From Amia ocellicauda (lineage: Eukaryota > Chordata > Actinopteri > Amiiformes > Amiidae): a stretch of DNA of 64,000 nucleotides. The notes under the pieces were generated by a model. That model was not told the origin of the DNA and ran no database searches. It was given only the letters and a program-made list of their open reading frames with translations. This document shows, one piece after another, positions 24,601-37,520 of the stretch; within the stretch, counting starts at the first letter, position 1; the number at the start of each line of letters is the position of its first letter. Where the stretch lies: contig NC_089850.1 of assembly GCF_036373705.1 (NCBI RefSeq), forward strand, positions 63,841,602-63,905,601. Direction: 5' to 3'. The position numbers and the translations under genes are program-made.

Positions 24601-24959
24601 GAGAGAGAGAGAGGGAGGGAGGGAGGGAGAGATAGAGAGAGGGAAAGGAAAGAGAATACAGACGCACACGTTTCACTTTGGAGTCTCAGCAGCTAAAATA
24701 ATGTTGCACTGAGAATTGCACTTGTAACACCTTATAACCAATTTAAAAAGACACAAAAAGAGCTATAGATCACACAAAAAACACTACCCCCTTCAAACTG
24801 CGCTAAAAACACAAAACAGTTTTTGATGTTGCACTGAGAGAGAGAGTTACATTGCGACTGGACACTAGAGCACATTAACACGGACTGTGATAATAATTGT
24901 ATGTAATTTTTAATGTCTGCTCATACATGTAAACTTTCTTATGTTCTTATGTATGTGAA

Positions 24960-26283
24960 TGTGAGACAGAGAGAAAGGATATAGTGACCTCAGAAAGACA
25001 CACAGACACACAGTGACACACAGAGACACACAGACACACAGAGACACAGACACAGAGACACACAGAGACACTGACACACAGACACACAGAGACACAGTGA
25101 CACACAGACACACAGAGACACAGACACACAGAGACACAGAGACATAGACACACAGAGACACAGAGACACAGACACACAGTGACACACAGAGACACTGACA
25201 CAGAGACACACAGAGACACACAGACACAGAGACACACAGAGACACAGACACACAGAGACACTGACACACAGACACACAGAGACACACAGACACAGAGACA
25301 CACAGAGACACTGACACACAGACACACAGAGACACAGACAGACAGTGACACACAGAGACACTGACACACAGACACACAGAGACACTGACACACAGACACA
25401 CAGAGACACACAGAGACACAGAGACACAGTGACACACAGACACACAGAGACACAGACACACAGAGACACGGAGACATAGAGACACAGACACACAGAGACA
25501 CAGACACACAGTGACACACAGAGACACTGACACAGAGACACACAGAGACACACAGACACACAGAGACACAGACACACACAGACATAGACACACAGAGACA
25601 CAGACACACACAGACACACAGACACACAGAGACACAGACACATAGTGACACACAGACACAGAGACACACAGAGACACAGAGACACAGAGAGACACACAGA
25701 GACAGACGCAGACACACAGAGAGAGACACACAGAGACACAGAGAGAGACACACAGAGACAGACACAGACACACAGAGACACACAGAGACACAGACACACA
25801 GAGACACACAGAGACACAGACACACAGAGACAGAGACACACAGATACACAGAGACACACAGAGACACAGAGAAAGAGACACACAGAGACACAGAGCGACA
25901 CAGACACACAGACACACAGTGACACACAGAGACACAGACACACAGTGACACACAGAGACACAGAGAGAGACACACAGAGACAGACACAGACACACAGAGA
26001 CACACAGAGACACACAGAGACACAGACACACAGAGACGCACAGAGACACAGACACACAGAGACAGAGACAGAGACACACAGAGACACACAGAGACACAGA
26101 GAAAGAGACACACAGAGACACAGAGCGACACAGACACACAGACACACAGAGACACACAGAGACACAGACACACAGAGACAGAGACACACAGACACACAGA
26201 GAAAGAGACACACAGAGACACAGAGCGACACAGACACAGAGACACAGACACACAGTGACACACAGTGACACACAGAGACAGAG
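24960..26283. repeat. CACAGA/GACACA hexamer-type array
   Basis: About 1.3 kb of GACACACAGAGACACAGA variants. Reading frames of up to 478 codons cross it on both strands, but all are repetitive Cys/Val/Ser/Leu or Thr/His/Arg/Asp and are not genes. Immediately left, at about 24930-24950, is a scrap of LINE 3' end (TTTCTTATGTTCTTATGT). Confidence 0.93.
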
Positions 26284-26354
26284 ACTAGAAATCCAACCAC
26301 AGAGACAGGGTTGCTTTGGTAACACTGCTGTAACTGTGCCATGCAAGTGAAGCG

Positions 26355-27010
26355 CCTGAGTGTGCAGTCAACACCGCACACTCAACACCGCACAGTCTAG
26401 TGTCCAGTCAACACCGCACAGTCTAGTGTGCAGTCAACACCACACAGTCAACACCGCACAGTCTAGTGTGCAGTCAACACTGCACAGTCTAGTGTGCAGT
26501 CAACACCGAACAGTCAACACCACACACTCAACACCGCACAGTAAACACCACACAGTCAACACCGCACAGTCTAGTGTGCAGTCAACACTGCACAGTCAAC
26601 ACCACACAGTCAGTACCGCACAGTCAACACCACACACTCAACACCGCACAGTCAACACTGCACAGTCTAATGTGCAGTCAGTACCGCACAGTGAACACCA
26701 CACAGTCAACACCGCACAGTCAACACCGCACAGTCTAGTGTGCAGTGAACACTGCACAGTCAACACCGCACAGTCAACAACGCACAATCTAGTGTGCAGT
26801 CAACACCGCACACTCGACACCGCACAGTCAACACCACACAATCTAGTGTGCAGTCAACACCGCACACTCGACACCGCACAGTCTAATGTGCAGTCAGTAC
26901 CGCACAGTCAACACCGCACAGTCAACACTGCACAGTCTAGTGTGCAGTCAGTACTGCAGTCAACACCGCACAGTCTAGTGTGCAGTCAGTACCGCACAAT
27001 ACTGCCACTA
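26355..27010. repeat. 14-bp minisatellite, CACAGTCAACACCG
   Basis: Tandem 14-mers CACAGTCAACACCG mixed with a longer variant carrying CACAGTCTAGTGTGCAGT. The open frame on the plus strand is Ser/Gln/His/Thr repetitive and has no gene features. Confidence 0.93.
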
Positions 27011-27311
27011 ACTCGCTAGACTGCACAGTACATTAACTTTCAATTAAATTACAAATGCTTAATTAGCATTAGCAATAAGTTACACCAGTGTTGCCAAAGC
27101 ATTGACGTGCTCTGTCTCACAGCTCAAACCCCATTCAAGCCCGAACTTGATAGACACAGGAAAGAGGGGAGAGAGAAGAACCGAGTTTTAAAGAGTGATA
27201 TTGTTGTGTGCCTATGACTCTATCGCCATCACGTGGTGAGACTTTGTTACAGCATTAGTCATCCAAATTACCGACACTGGAATGGACTGCAGAGGACGGC
27301 ATACGTAACTA

Positions 27312-27525
27312 ATAAAGTTAACTGTAGTGTCCAGTTAGTTAGTGTTAATATGCTGTAGTGTCCAGTCAGTCAATGTTAATGTGCTGTAGTGTCCAGTCAG
27401 TCAGTGTTCATGTGCTGTAGTGTCCAGTCAGTCAGTCAGTGTTAATGTGCTGTAGTGTCCAGTCAGTGTTAATGTGTTGTAGTGTCCAGTAAGTCAGTGT
27501 TAATGTGCTGTAGTGTCCAGTCAGG
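27312..27525. repeat. CTGACTGGACACTACAG minisatellite, reverse orientation
   Basis: About seven units reading TGTAGTGTCCAGTCAGTCAG on the plus strand, the reverse complement of the array at 21040-21575. Confidence 0.9.
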
Positions 27526-28099
27526 TCAGGGCTGTGTGCCTCTCAGTGTGGAGGGGCAGAGATGTTTATCGCCAATCTCTCACACTCACTGACAGTAACA
27601 TATTCCCGTGAGAGCGGGTAGGGCGGACGGAGCCTTTGCCGGTGAGAGCGGGGGGGGGAGCCATCCCCTTTGGGCCCCCCCCCCCAGCTTGGGGGCCCAG
27701 GCAATTGCCTGGGATGCCTACCCCCTTGTGACACTCCTGCTCACACTCTGTGTCCCCCCCAGCAGGGTGCCAGTCTGTGTCCCCCCAACAGGGTGCCAGT
27801 CTGTGTCCCTGCTGGGTGGGCTGAGGTCAGGGGTCAGGTCTGTGAGGCAGAGGCAGTGGGCGTCCCTGAGGGCAGTGTGAGCAGGGGCAGCGCAGCAGGA
27901 AGTGACCTCCCCCTCCCCCTCCCCTGCACTCCCTGCCCACACTCTCTCTGCTCTGGGCTCCCTGTCTGCCGGTGCCGGTGTGTCTCTGTCCCCAGGCCGC
28001 GGCAGCTCAGTCTCTACTGTCTCAGGACCGGTCTCTGTCTGGGGTCCTTCAATGTTAGCCCTCTGCAGGTGGCTGAAGCGCTCCAGCTTGCCTTGCTTT
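27526..28099. other. GC-rich spacer left of LENG8, no gene recognised
   Basis: Contains G and C tracts at 27651-27685, an 18-bp perfect palindrome CCCAGGCAATTGCCTGGG at 27696-27713 and a short duplication of CAGGGTGCCAGTCTGTGTCC near 27763-27808. Frames are open on both strands but resemble nothing I know and have no consistent splice context. Confidence 0.5.
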
Positions 28100-28875
28100 T
28101 CTATTACGACAGAAGGTTGGAGGTAGAGTGCGTGTTCACGTCACAGCGTGGAGAAACAAGCCCACGTTATGATGCTGACGTATCTTCCTCTCGCGACAGA
28201 CCCAATCCAGTTACACCAATCAGCGACCAGAGACAGAAGAGAACAGCAACTCCCATAACCCACCGCTTCCGCTGTCCACGGCTCCTCGTGATTGACAGCT
28301 CTGTGCTCTAATGGGAACTCTCGCCTCTCCGCGTCCGGTTTTCTCCGCGATTGTCAGAGCTCTAAGCCAATCAGATCCTGTGATTTCGATCATGGAGGCG
28401 GTGTCTTCCTGTCTGTATGTCTGTCCGTTTCGTCCAATAAGAATCTATCGGATGGAGGCCGTCGATTCCAGAACAGGCGGCCATTTTGATTCCAAGTTTC
28501 TGCCTGGCGAGTTGTTACGAGTCGTGAGGTTTAATTAAATTAATTTCTGTTCGATCATAATCTTCCTCGTTTGTAGGTTTATTGGGTTCCTTCCGGAGTT
28601 CGTCAATATAAACAGTAAGACGCGCCTTTCGCCGTTTCAACACACGTATTGCCATTGCTACTGATTTATGATTGTATTACGCAGAGAGAGATAGGGAGGG
28701 AGGCCGGCGAATGTGTGCGAGAAAACTGCCCGGAGGTGTCGATCTGGGACAGACGGCCCGGTCCGCAGCTACTCTGCTGTTACTGTGTTGACCCGCAGCT
28801 TCAGACGCCGAGAGACACAGAGAGGAGAGAGAAAGCAGAGGAGAGGAGAGAGAGTCGGTCGCGTCTGGAGTTAAA
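28100..28875 (+). promoter_or_regulatory. LENG8 promoter and 5' UTR
   Basis: CpG-rich region with CCAAT boxes (for example near 28215, 28366 and 28434) running into the LENG8 ATG at 28876. The 5' UTR probably starts between 28550 and 28700. The ATG context AAAATGGCGGC also matches a YY1-type ATGGCGGC motif. No start site can be read directly. Confidence 0.5.
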
Positions 28876-30821
28876 ATGGCGGCAAACTCGACTCAACCAA
28901 ACCAAACGGCCAACTGGTAAGAATGCAAACATCAACCTAGAGAGTGTCCGTAGTGTCCAGTCAGTCAGTGTTAATGTACTGTAGTGTCCAGTCAGTCAGT
29001 CAGTGTTAATGTACTGTAGTGTCCAGTCAGTCAGTGTTAATGTACTGTAGTGTCCAGTCAGTCAGTGTTAATGTACTGTAGTGTCCAGTCAGTCAGTGTT
29101 AATGTACTGTAGTGTCCAGTCAGTCAGTGTTAATGTACTGTAGTGTCCAGTCAGTCAGTGTTAATGTACTGTAGTGTCCAGTCAGTCAGTGTTAATGTGC
29201 TGTAGTGTCCAGTCAGTCAGTGTTAATGTGCTGTAGTGTCCAGTCAGTCAGTGTTAATGTACTGTAGTGTCCAGTCAGTCAGTCAGTGTTAATGTACTGT
29301 AGTGTCCAGTCAGTGTTAATGTGCTGTAGTGTCCAGTCAGTCAGTGTTAATGTGCTGTAGTGTCCAGTCAGTCAGTGTTAATGTACTGTAGTGTCCAGTC
29401 AGTCAGTGTTAATGTGCTGTAGTGTCCAGTCAGTCAGTGTTAATGTGCTGTAGTGTCCAGTCAGTCAGTGTTAATGTACTGTAGTGTCCAGTCAGTCAGT
29501 CAGTGTTAATGTGCTGTAGTGTCCAGTCAGTCAGTCAGTGTTAATGTGCTGTAGTGTCCAGTCAGTCAGTGTTAATGTGCTGTAGTGTCCAGTCAGTCAG
29601 TGTCAATGTGCTGTAGTGTCCAGTCAGTCAGTTAGTGTTAATGTGCTGTAGTGTCCAGTCAGTCAGTCAGTGTTAATGTGCTGTAGTGTCCAGTCAGTCA
29701 GTCAGTGTTAATGTGCTGTAGTGTCCAGTCAGTGTTAATGTGCTGTAGTGTCCAGTCAGTCAGTCAGTGTCAATGTGCTGTAGTGTCCAGTCAGTCAGTC
29801 AGTGTCAATGTGCTGTAGTGTCCAGTCAGTCAGTTAGTGTCAATGTGCTGTAGTGTCCAGTCAGTCAGTTAGTGTTAATGTGCTGTAGTGTCCAGTCAGT
29901 CAGTGTTAATGTGCTGTAGTGTCCAGTCAGTCAGTCAATGTTAATGTGCTGTAGTGTCCAGTCAGTCAGTCAGTGTTAATGTGCTGTAGTGTCCAGTCAG
30001 TCAGTCAGTGTTAATATACTGTAGTGTCCAGTGGGTCAGCGTGCTGTAGTGTCCAGTCAGTGTTCATGTACTGTAGTGTCCAGTCAGTCAGTCAGTGTTA
30101 ATGTGCTGTAGTGTCCAGTGGGTCAGCGTGCTGTAGTGTCCAGTCCAGTAACCCCTCTCCCCTCCGTCTCTCAGGCAGTTCTCTGATGCTCCAGTCCATG
30201 AGAACCCAGAGTGGGAAAAGGCCAGACAGGCCCTGGCGTCGATCAACAAGAGCCTGGGCGGGACCAAGGGCACGCAGGCCAATCACGGCGCAGCACAGGT
30301 CAGTGGCCCGGCACAGGGGTGCCAACCAGTGGAACAGCTGAACTATTGCCACTGCGGCCCGGCTGAGGATTAATGAATCACCAAGCGGCATAGTATGAAC
30401 TAAAGCCCACAGACATTTTATTACATATGAAACACATTCACTCTGCCGCTCTCTCACACACACACTCGTACAGAGGGAAACGCACTGACAGATGCACAGA
30501 CGGACACGGGCAGGGAGTGGGAGTGAGACGGACGCACAGAGAGACACGGGCAGGGAGTGAGAGAGAGACGGACGCGCAGAGAGACATGGGCAGGGAGTGA
30601 GAGAGAGACGGACGCGCAGAGAGACGGGCAGGGAGTGAGAGAGAGACGGACGCGCAGAGAGACGGACGTGGGCAGGGAGTGGGGGAGAGCGAGAGAAAGA
30701 TGCGCAGAGAGACGGACACGGGCAGGGAGGGACAGACACTGAGTGTTGACGTGGTGCTGTGCATCGTGGTTTTGTTTCAGGCAGCGCAGTACCAGGCACA
30801 GCTCAGCGATGCCGCAGCTCT

Positions 30822-30857
<36 letters not shown>

Positions 30858-31154
30858 CTACCAGTGGTACCAGCAGAGCCAGCAGCAGTACAGTGGATAC
30901 AGCTACCCCTATAACAACTACTACTACAGCATGGGCCCGGTGTGTATACCGCCGCCTCGCCCACCTCCCTCGCAGCCGAGGCACCGTCTGTGAAACTCGT
31001 ATCTTATGTTCTCTCTTTCTCTTTGTAGTATGGGGGGGGCTATCCCCAGGGGCAGTACGCTGTTCCAGGAGCTTACCAGACCCCCACTGGGCAGGTAACT
31101 CTCTCTCTTAGTTAATGCTGTATCCTCCACTTCTCTCTGTGTCCTCTCAGCCCA

Positions 31155-31186
<32 letters not shown>

Positions 31187-34100
31187 CTGTGTCTTCCTCT
31201 GTGTTTCTCTCTTGCTCTCTCTCTCTCTCTTTCAAATTCAAATAAGCTTTATTGGCATGACGCTCTGGTGTTGCCAAAGCTTTTAGGAAAAAATTATAAA
31301 ACACAAAAAAAGGTGCAGCTCCCTGACGCGCTGAGGCTCAGGACCAGGTAGCTGGAGCTGGAGCTCCAGGGGACTGTTGTCCAGGGGGATGCAGTACCTG
31401 TGTCCCTGAGATCTGGCTTTTTACTGGAAAACCAGGACTCTGGTCCAGATTGCCTGCCAGGATACAGGTCTGACTGTGCTGCTCCAGCAGGCACCAGGTC
31501 CTCTATAGAGCAGAGTGAGGCCGTGCCGTCAGACCCCTCGACACTATGGCAGCTCACTGATGTAGATGTGGAGCAGTGTTGTGCTCAGACTACAGCCCTG
31601 CCTCACTCCGCTGTGAAGGACTCTGATCTCTGGTCTCCAGTCTTCACTGCGCACTGATTCTGTGTACATCGACTGGATGAGGTCATAGACTTCATCCCTG
31701 ACGCCACTATGAAGGGTTCTAAGGAATAAACCTTTATAAGGGTGTGTAGGGTGTAGATATGGTCAGTGGTGTGGTGTTTTGGGTGTATTTATTTATGAGG
31801 CTGTGTGGGGTGTAGATATGGTCAGTGGTGTGGTGTTTTGGTTGTATTTATTTATGAGGCTGTGGGATGTAGATATGGTCAGTGGTGTGGTGTTTTGGGT
31901 GTATTTATTTATGAGGCTGTGTGGGGTGTAGATATGGTCAGTGGTGTGGTGTTTTGGGTGTATTTATTTATGAGGCTGTGTGGGGTGTAGATATGGTCAG
32001 TGGTGTGGTGTTTTGTGAGGAAGCCCGTATGACTCTGACTCTGACACTGTGGAGAGGAAGGCCAGTGTCCGGGCGTTGATGATGCTGCAGAACTCCTTCC
32101 CCAGGCTGCTGCTCTCACAGATGTTGGGGTCGTATTTGTCTCCACTCTTATGAACCGTGGAGATCAGTGCTTGACTCCAGACCTCAGAGTAGCACCGGCT
32201 CTCAGCAGCAGGTTCAGTATTTTGCACAGCGCCTCCTGCTGCTCAGGGCTGCTGTTTTTCAGCATCTCAGGGCTGGCGCTGTCGACCCGCTGGCTCTCCT
32301 GGGCTGTAGTTTGCGGATCCGATTGATCGGTTCCTGCCGGGTAATTGGGGCATCCGGTGGGTTTTGATATTTTTAAAAACTTTTTTCTAAATCGATAACA
32401 TTTTGGGTGATTCTGGCCTGATCAGAATTTAGAGTTTCATCAGCTGGATGGTTTACATTTCCAGATTCCAGAAGTATTTTTTCCAGATTGTGTTGTTGTG
32501 GATTGCCAAATGTGTTATTTGAGTTCTGATCTATCGTTTCTGATGTCTGGTCATTTCTGGGACATTTAGTCGTGCTGTTTGTTGTGCAGTGTGGTGCAGC
32601 CTGGCAGTAGCCGCGCCGCAGCTCCTGGCTGGCGGCTGTCTGAGCTCTTTTCTGACGGCGATCTGCTTATCATCAAACCACAGTTTCTCGTTTGTTGGCA
32701 TCTCTATTTTTGTTTATTTGAGGCTTAGGCTTATTTCTATTGGTTAATATTTCGAAAATGGCATAATTTGTTTTCCTGCCAGGTGTATTCCCATTTTATT
32801 GCTCATTCTGTGGACTGAAAATAGTTGAGCATGTCTTCAGTCTCTGGGCTGCTCACCTGTTTCTTGAATTCCTCTGTGCTAGCCTCTGTTCACATGTATG
32901 AGGGTTTGAGTTACATTCTTTGTTGGGGGTTGTGGTTCTTGTTTGTGTGTTGATTGTTTTAAATGGAGGACTATTTGATTGTGGTCAGAAAGGGGCGTTT
33001 GTTGCTTTACTATGAAGGCATTTATATTGTCAGGGTCCATGTCTGTTTTGGCACAGTCAACTACACTGTTCCCCAGAGTCCCCCCTGGTCCTGTTGTTGA
33101 CAATGTAGACACCGAGCCCAGGGTCTGGTAGTGACTCGTTTCAGTCTGGAGGTTGTGGAATGCCTCCTCTTCAAAATAAATCTGTCTCTGTCTCTGTCTC
33201 TGTCGTGTTTCCACAGTGGACAATGTCAGTGGCACTGTATTAACCCCCCCTCTCTCTCTTTCCCTCCCCCCCCCCCCCCGCAGCCTTCCTCTCTCCCTTC
33301 TCTGGACGATCCCTCTTCCTCCTCCTCCGCTCCCTCCTCCTCCTCCTCGGCCCCCGCTCCCCCCCCCTCTCCCTCATCCTCCTCTGTCCCGGCACCACCA
33401 CCACCCTCTCCCTCCTCCTCCTCCTGCCCCCAGCCCCCCTCACAGAGCCCCTCCTCTAACGACCCGCCCCCCCTGCCCCCCCCGCCTCACCCCCACCCCC
33501 ACCTGCCCCAGTACCCCCCCCCTCCCTCCCAGTCCCCTTCCTCCTACCTCAGCATGGGCTACCAGGGCAATGAGGGGGTAAATAACATCATGCCCCCCCA
33601 CTTGGCCCAGGCCCGGGGGTACCATCCCCAGAACTGCCATGGCCCTCCCCCTCCTCAGCCCCAGCCCCCCCCACCCCCTTCGCCCAACCACCAGCACCAC
33701 CTGCACCAGCAGTCCGGTCGCCCTGCTTACAGCCCGGGGGGGGGGTATCAGGGTGGGTACCAGGGCCCACAGGTGAACTCCGGTGGACAGTACGCAGGGG
33801 CTGATCCTGGAGGGGCAGCCGAGGGGGGCAGTAAGAAGCTGGGGGGCAACAAGGGAGGGCAGCAGTTATGGCACCGCATGAAACGTAAGTAGGAGTGTGT
33901 GCGTGTGCGTGTAGGTGTTATGTCGGTCTGTGTGCGTATAGGCGCCGTATTGGAGTGTGCGTCTGTGTCTATGTATGTGCCATGTCAGTCTGTGCGTGTG
34001 TGTGTAGGTGCCGTGTTGGAGTGTGTCTGTGTCTCTGACTGTTTTTCCTGGCCACTCTCAGAGGCCCCGGGTGGCGGTGCAGTGAAGTTCAACATTCAGA

Positions 34101-34786
34101 AGCGCCCCTACGTTGTGACCAATCAGAACTTCTCGACTGAGCAGGGTGGTGGATTGGCTAACGCCTCGGTGACGTCTCAGACCCGGTGAGAATTGGGGGA
34201 CTCGCCGGTTGTGTCCTCGGTCTCGGACTGTAGTGCCCACTCTAATCAAGCTCTTCCTTCCCCTCTGCCCAGCTCTCAGGACTGGCCCCAGGCCATGAAG
34301 GAGTATGTGCAGCGCTGCTTCACTGCCTGCGAGTCGGAGGAGGACAAGGACCGCACCGAGAAAGTGCTCAAGGAGGTCAGTGCTGCCTGCTGTGCCGCGC
34401 TCTATGGCATGGACTGTATTATTATTATTATTATTTCTTGGCAGACGCCCTTATCCAAAACAAAGTGCAAAAATACAGTTAAGTAAAGGCATCAATCATT
34501 ACAAATTCAATTTACATAAAACATAGCAATTCAAAATATAATACATTTTACAAGTTCCAATTTACAATTTACACAGGCAAGTACAGTAAGTGAGGTCCTA
34601 CATCCTGGATGGTAAATTGATGTGGACTGTGTTTCAGGTGCTGCAGGGTAGACTACAGGATGGCACAGCCTACACCATAGACTGGAGCAGAGAGCCCCTG
34701 CCCGAGTGAGTCCCGGCACGCTTTCCTCTTCCTGTGCTGTAGTGCCCAGCGCGTCTATATTAATCCCTCTCCCTCCCTCCCTCCCT

Positions 34787-34858
<72 letters not shown>

Positions 34859-37215
34859 CTGAAGGCAAAGCCCTCCAGGTGGGAGGCGGTGTCTCAGAGG
34901 GGCTCTGATCCCATTGGCCGAGGCGGCAGTGCAGGGGGCGTGACCGCCGGAGTTGGGCGTGGCCGTGGCGGAGGGGCAGCTGCCAGACTGGGTCACTATA
35001 GGAACGTCTTCTCCAGCCACCGCAGCCCCTCCTCTTCCTCCTCCTCCTCCTCCTCGCGCTCGCCCTCCCGCTCCCCCCATCACCATGGCAACAGCCAGCG
35101 CCACCGAGACCGGGGGGGCCGACACAGGCGCAGGTGAGCAGCACAGCGTGCGGGGGGGGTAGGGGTGGGGCTTGTCCGCTGCAGCCGTGTCCGTGTTTAA
35201 CTCCCTGTTTCTATCGCCTCAGTGACTCCGGCTCTCTGTCGGACAGCAGTGTGTCCAGTGACCTTCGACCCCAGCTGTCTCGTAGGAACCAGAAGGGAGG
35301 CAGAGGAAGAGGAGGAGAGCGAGGGAGAGGAGGAGGAGGAGGAGAGAGAGGCCGGGGCAGGGGAGGAAGAGCCAACAGAGGGCGCAGGTAAGGGCCGTCC
35401 CGCCGGCTCCCAGCCGTCCTGTGCGCCTGTCTGTCCCCCTAGCCGGCCTGTGCTTTTCTCTCTCAGACAAGAACAGTCACTATGGGAATCTCATTCTCAC
35501 ATTTTACATATGCATTTCTCCCTCTCTCCCTCCAGGGGCGGGGTGGACGACTCCTCCTCGGCACCCCAGAAGCGCAGGAAGGGCGGGGCGGCGGTGCTGG
35601 ACTTCGATGACCCGCACCGGGAGGCCAAGCGGCTGAGCCGCGCTGCACGCTTCAACACGGGCGCGGCGGGGGCGGGCGGCGCTGCCAGGCGGTTGCGCAC
35701 GGAGCCCCTCGTCCTCAGCCTGGTGGGGGGCGGCACCGGGGGTACTGAGGGGGCAGGTGGCAGCTGGGAGGACAGCACCATCGTGGGCACCTGCCAGGAA
35801 GTGTCCAAGAGCTACCTGAGGCTCACCTGTGCTCCCGACCCGGCTACGGTCCGGCCAGTACAGGTGTGTGTGTGGCCCAGTGTTGGGGTGTCGCAGTGTG
35901 GCCCAGTGTTGGGGTGTCGCAGTGTGGGCCAGTCGGTGACGTCTTGTCTCTCTCAGGTGTTGCGCAGGTCTCTGCAGGCAGTGAAGGCACACTGGAAGAC
36001 CAATGAGGATTACCCCTACGCCTGCGAGCAGCTCAAGTCCATCAGACAGGACCTCACTGTGGGTGTCTCTGTCGTTCTGTGTGTTTGTGTATGGCTCTCT
36101 CTCTCTCAATTCAATTCAAGGGTGCTTTATTGGCATGACAAACAGGTCTGCAGTGTTGCCAAAGCAGTTCATATTACATACATGCATTGAAAAAATGTCA
36201 GTGTTTTTAATAAAATATATTACAGTAAAGAAAAAAAGTAGTACAATATCATTTATAAATAAAATCTTAATATACATGTACATTTAATATATTTATAACT
36301 AACAAGTTTACAGCCTGTGCTCGTGTATGTTTTCACAGTGAGCCCCTCAGGCTGTGACAGCGGCTACATATTGGGTGGCCGGGGAGCTATGTGTCCCTCC
36401 CCCAGGAGGATACCTATTTTTCACTTATCAATTCTGAAAAAGATGTTATAATATTTATTAATGTATTAAAGAATATTTCCCCAATATGGCTATATTTACT
36501 GCAGTGGAGGAGGAAGTGTGTGTGTGTGTGTGTATGACTCTGTCCTCTGTCCCCCAGGTTGTGTGTTTGTGTGTGTGTGTGTGCGTGCCTGACTCTCTCC
36601 TCTGTCCCTCAGGTCCAGGGCGTACGCACTGACTTCACGGTGGAGGTGTATGAGACCCACGCTCGCATCGCCCTGGAGAAGGTATCCCTCCGCAGTGATT
36701 GATGGGTTAAAGATCAGGAGTTTTCATCTGTCTAAGGACTGTATTGATGAATGGAATGGCTATTGATATGCTATTGAATACTGATTGGTTTTTGCTTACT
36801 AGTTTCTATTAAGTATTGATCTGTTGTGTATCAGCACAGTTGATTTAGTGATTGATTATAATTTAGGTTAATTTTTGGTAATGACTTATTCATTCATTAT
36901 TGATTTCAGATTGTGTATGGGTTTCTGCTTAGTTATTGATGTTTTTGATTTGGTTACCGATTGTTTATCGGTTCAACAGGTGCCAAATGTAACCAGTGTC
37001 TGTGTATTAGGACTGAATTGACTGGTTATTGATTGATTACTGATTGATGAGTGGCTGTGATTGATCAGGGTGACCATGAGGAGTTCAACCAGTGCCAGAC
37101 CCAGCTCAAGGCTCTGTACAGAGACTGCCCCTCCGGCAACGTGGGGGAGTTCACCGCGTACAGACTGCTCTACTACATCTTCACCAAGAACTCGGGAGGT
37201 ATGTGTGCGCGCTTC

Positions 37216-37247
<32 letters not shown>

Positions 37248-37368
37248 CCTCTGTGTGTGTGTGTGCGCGCGCCTCTGTGTGTGTGTGTGCGCGCGCGCGC
37301 CTCTGTGTGTGTGTGTGCGTGCGCGCGCGCGCGCCTCTGTGTGTGTGTGTGTGTGCGCGCGCGCGCGC

Positions 37369-37429
<61 letters not shown>

Positions 37430-37476
37430 CGCCTCTCTGTGTGTGTGTGTGTGTGTGTGTGCGTGCGCGCGCGCGC

Positions 37477-37520
<44 letters not shown>

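Noticed and set aside
24910-26381. Frames of 438-478 codons on the minus strand
   Set aside because: Low-complexity products of the CACAGA array.
27670-28311. 213-codon plus-strand frame upstream of LENG8
   Set aside because: GC-rich CpG region with overlapping frames in several phases and no family resemblance.
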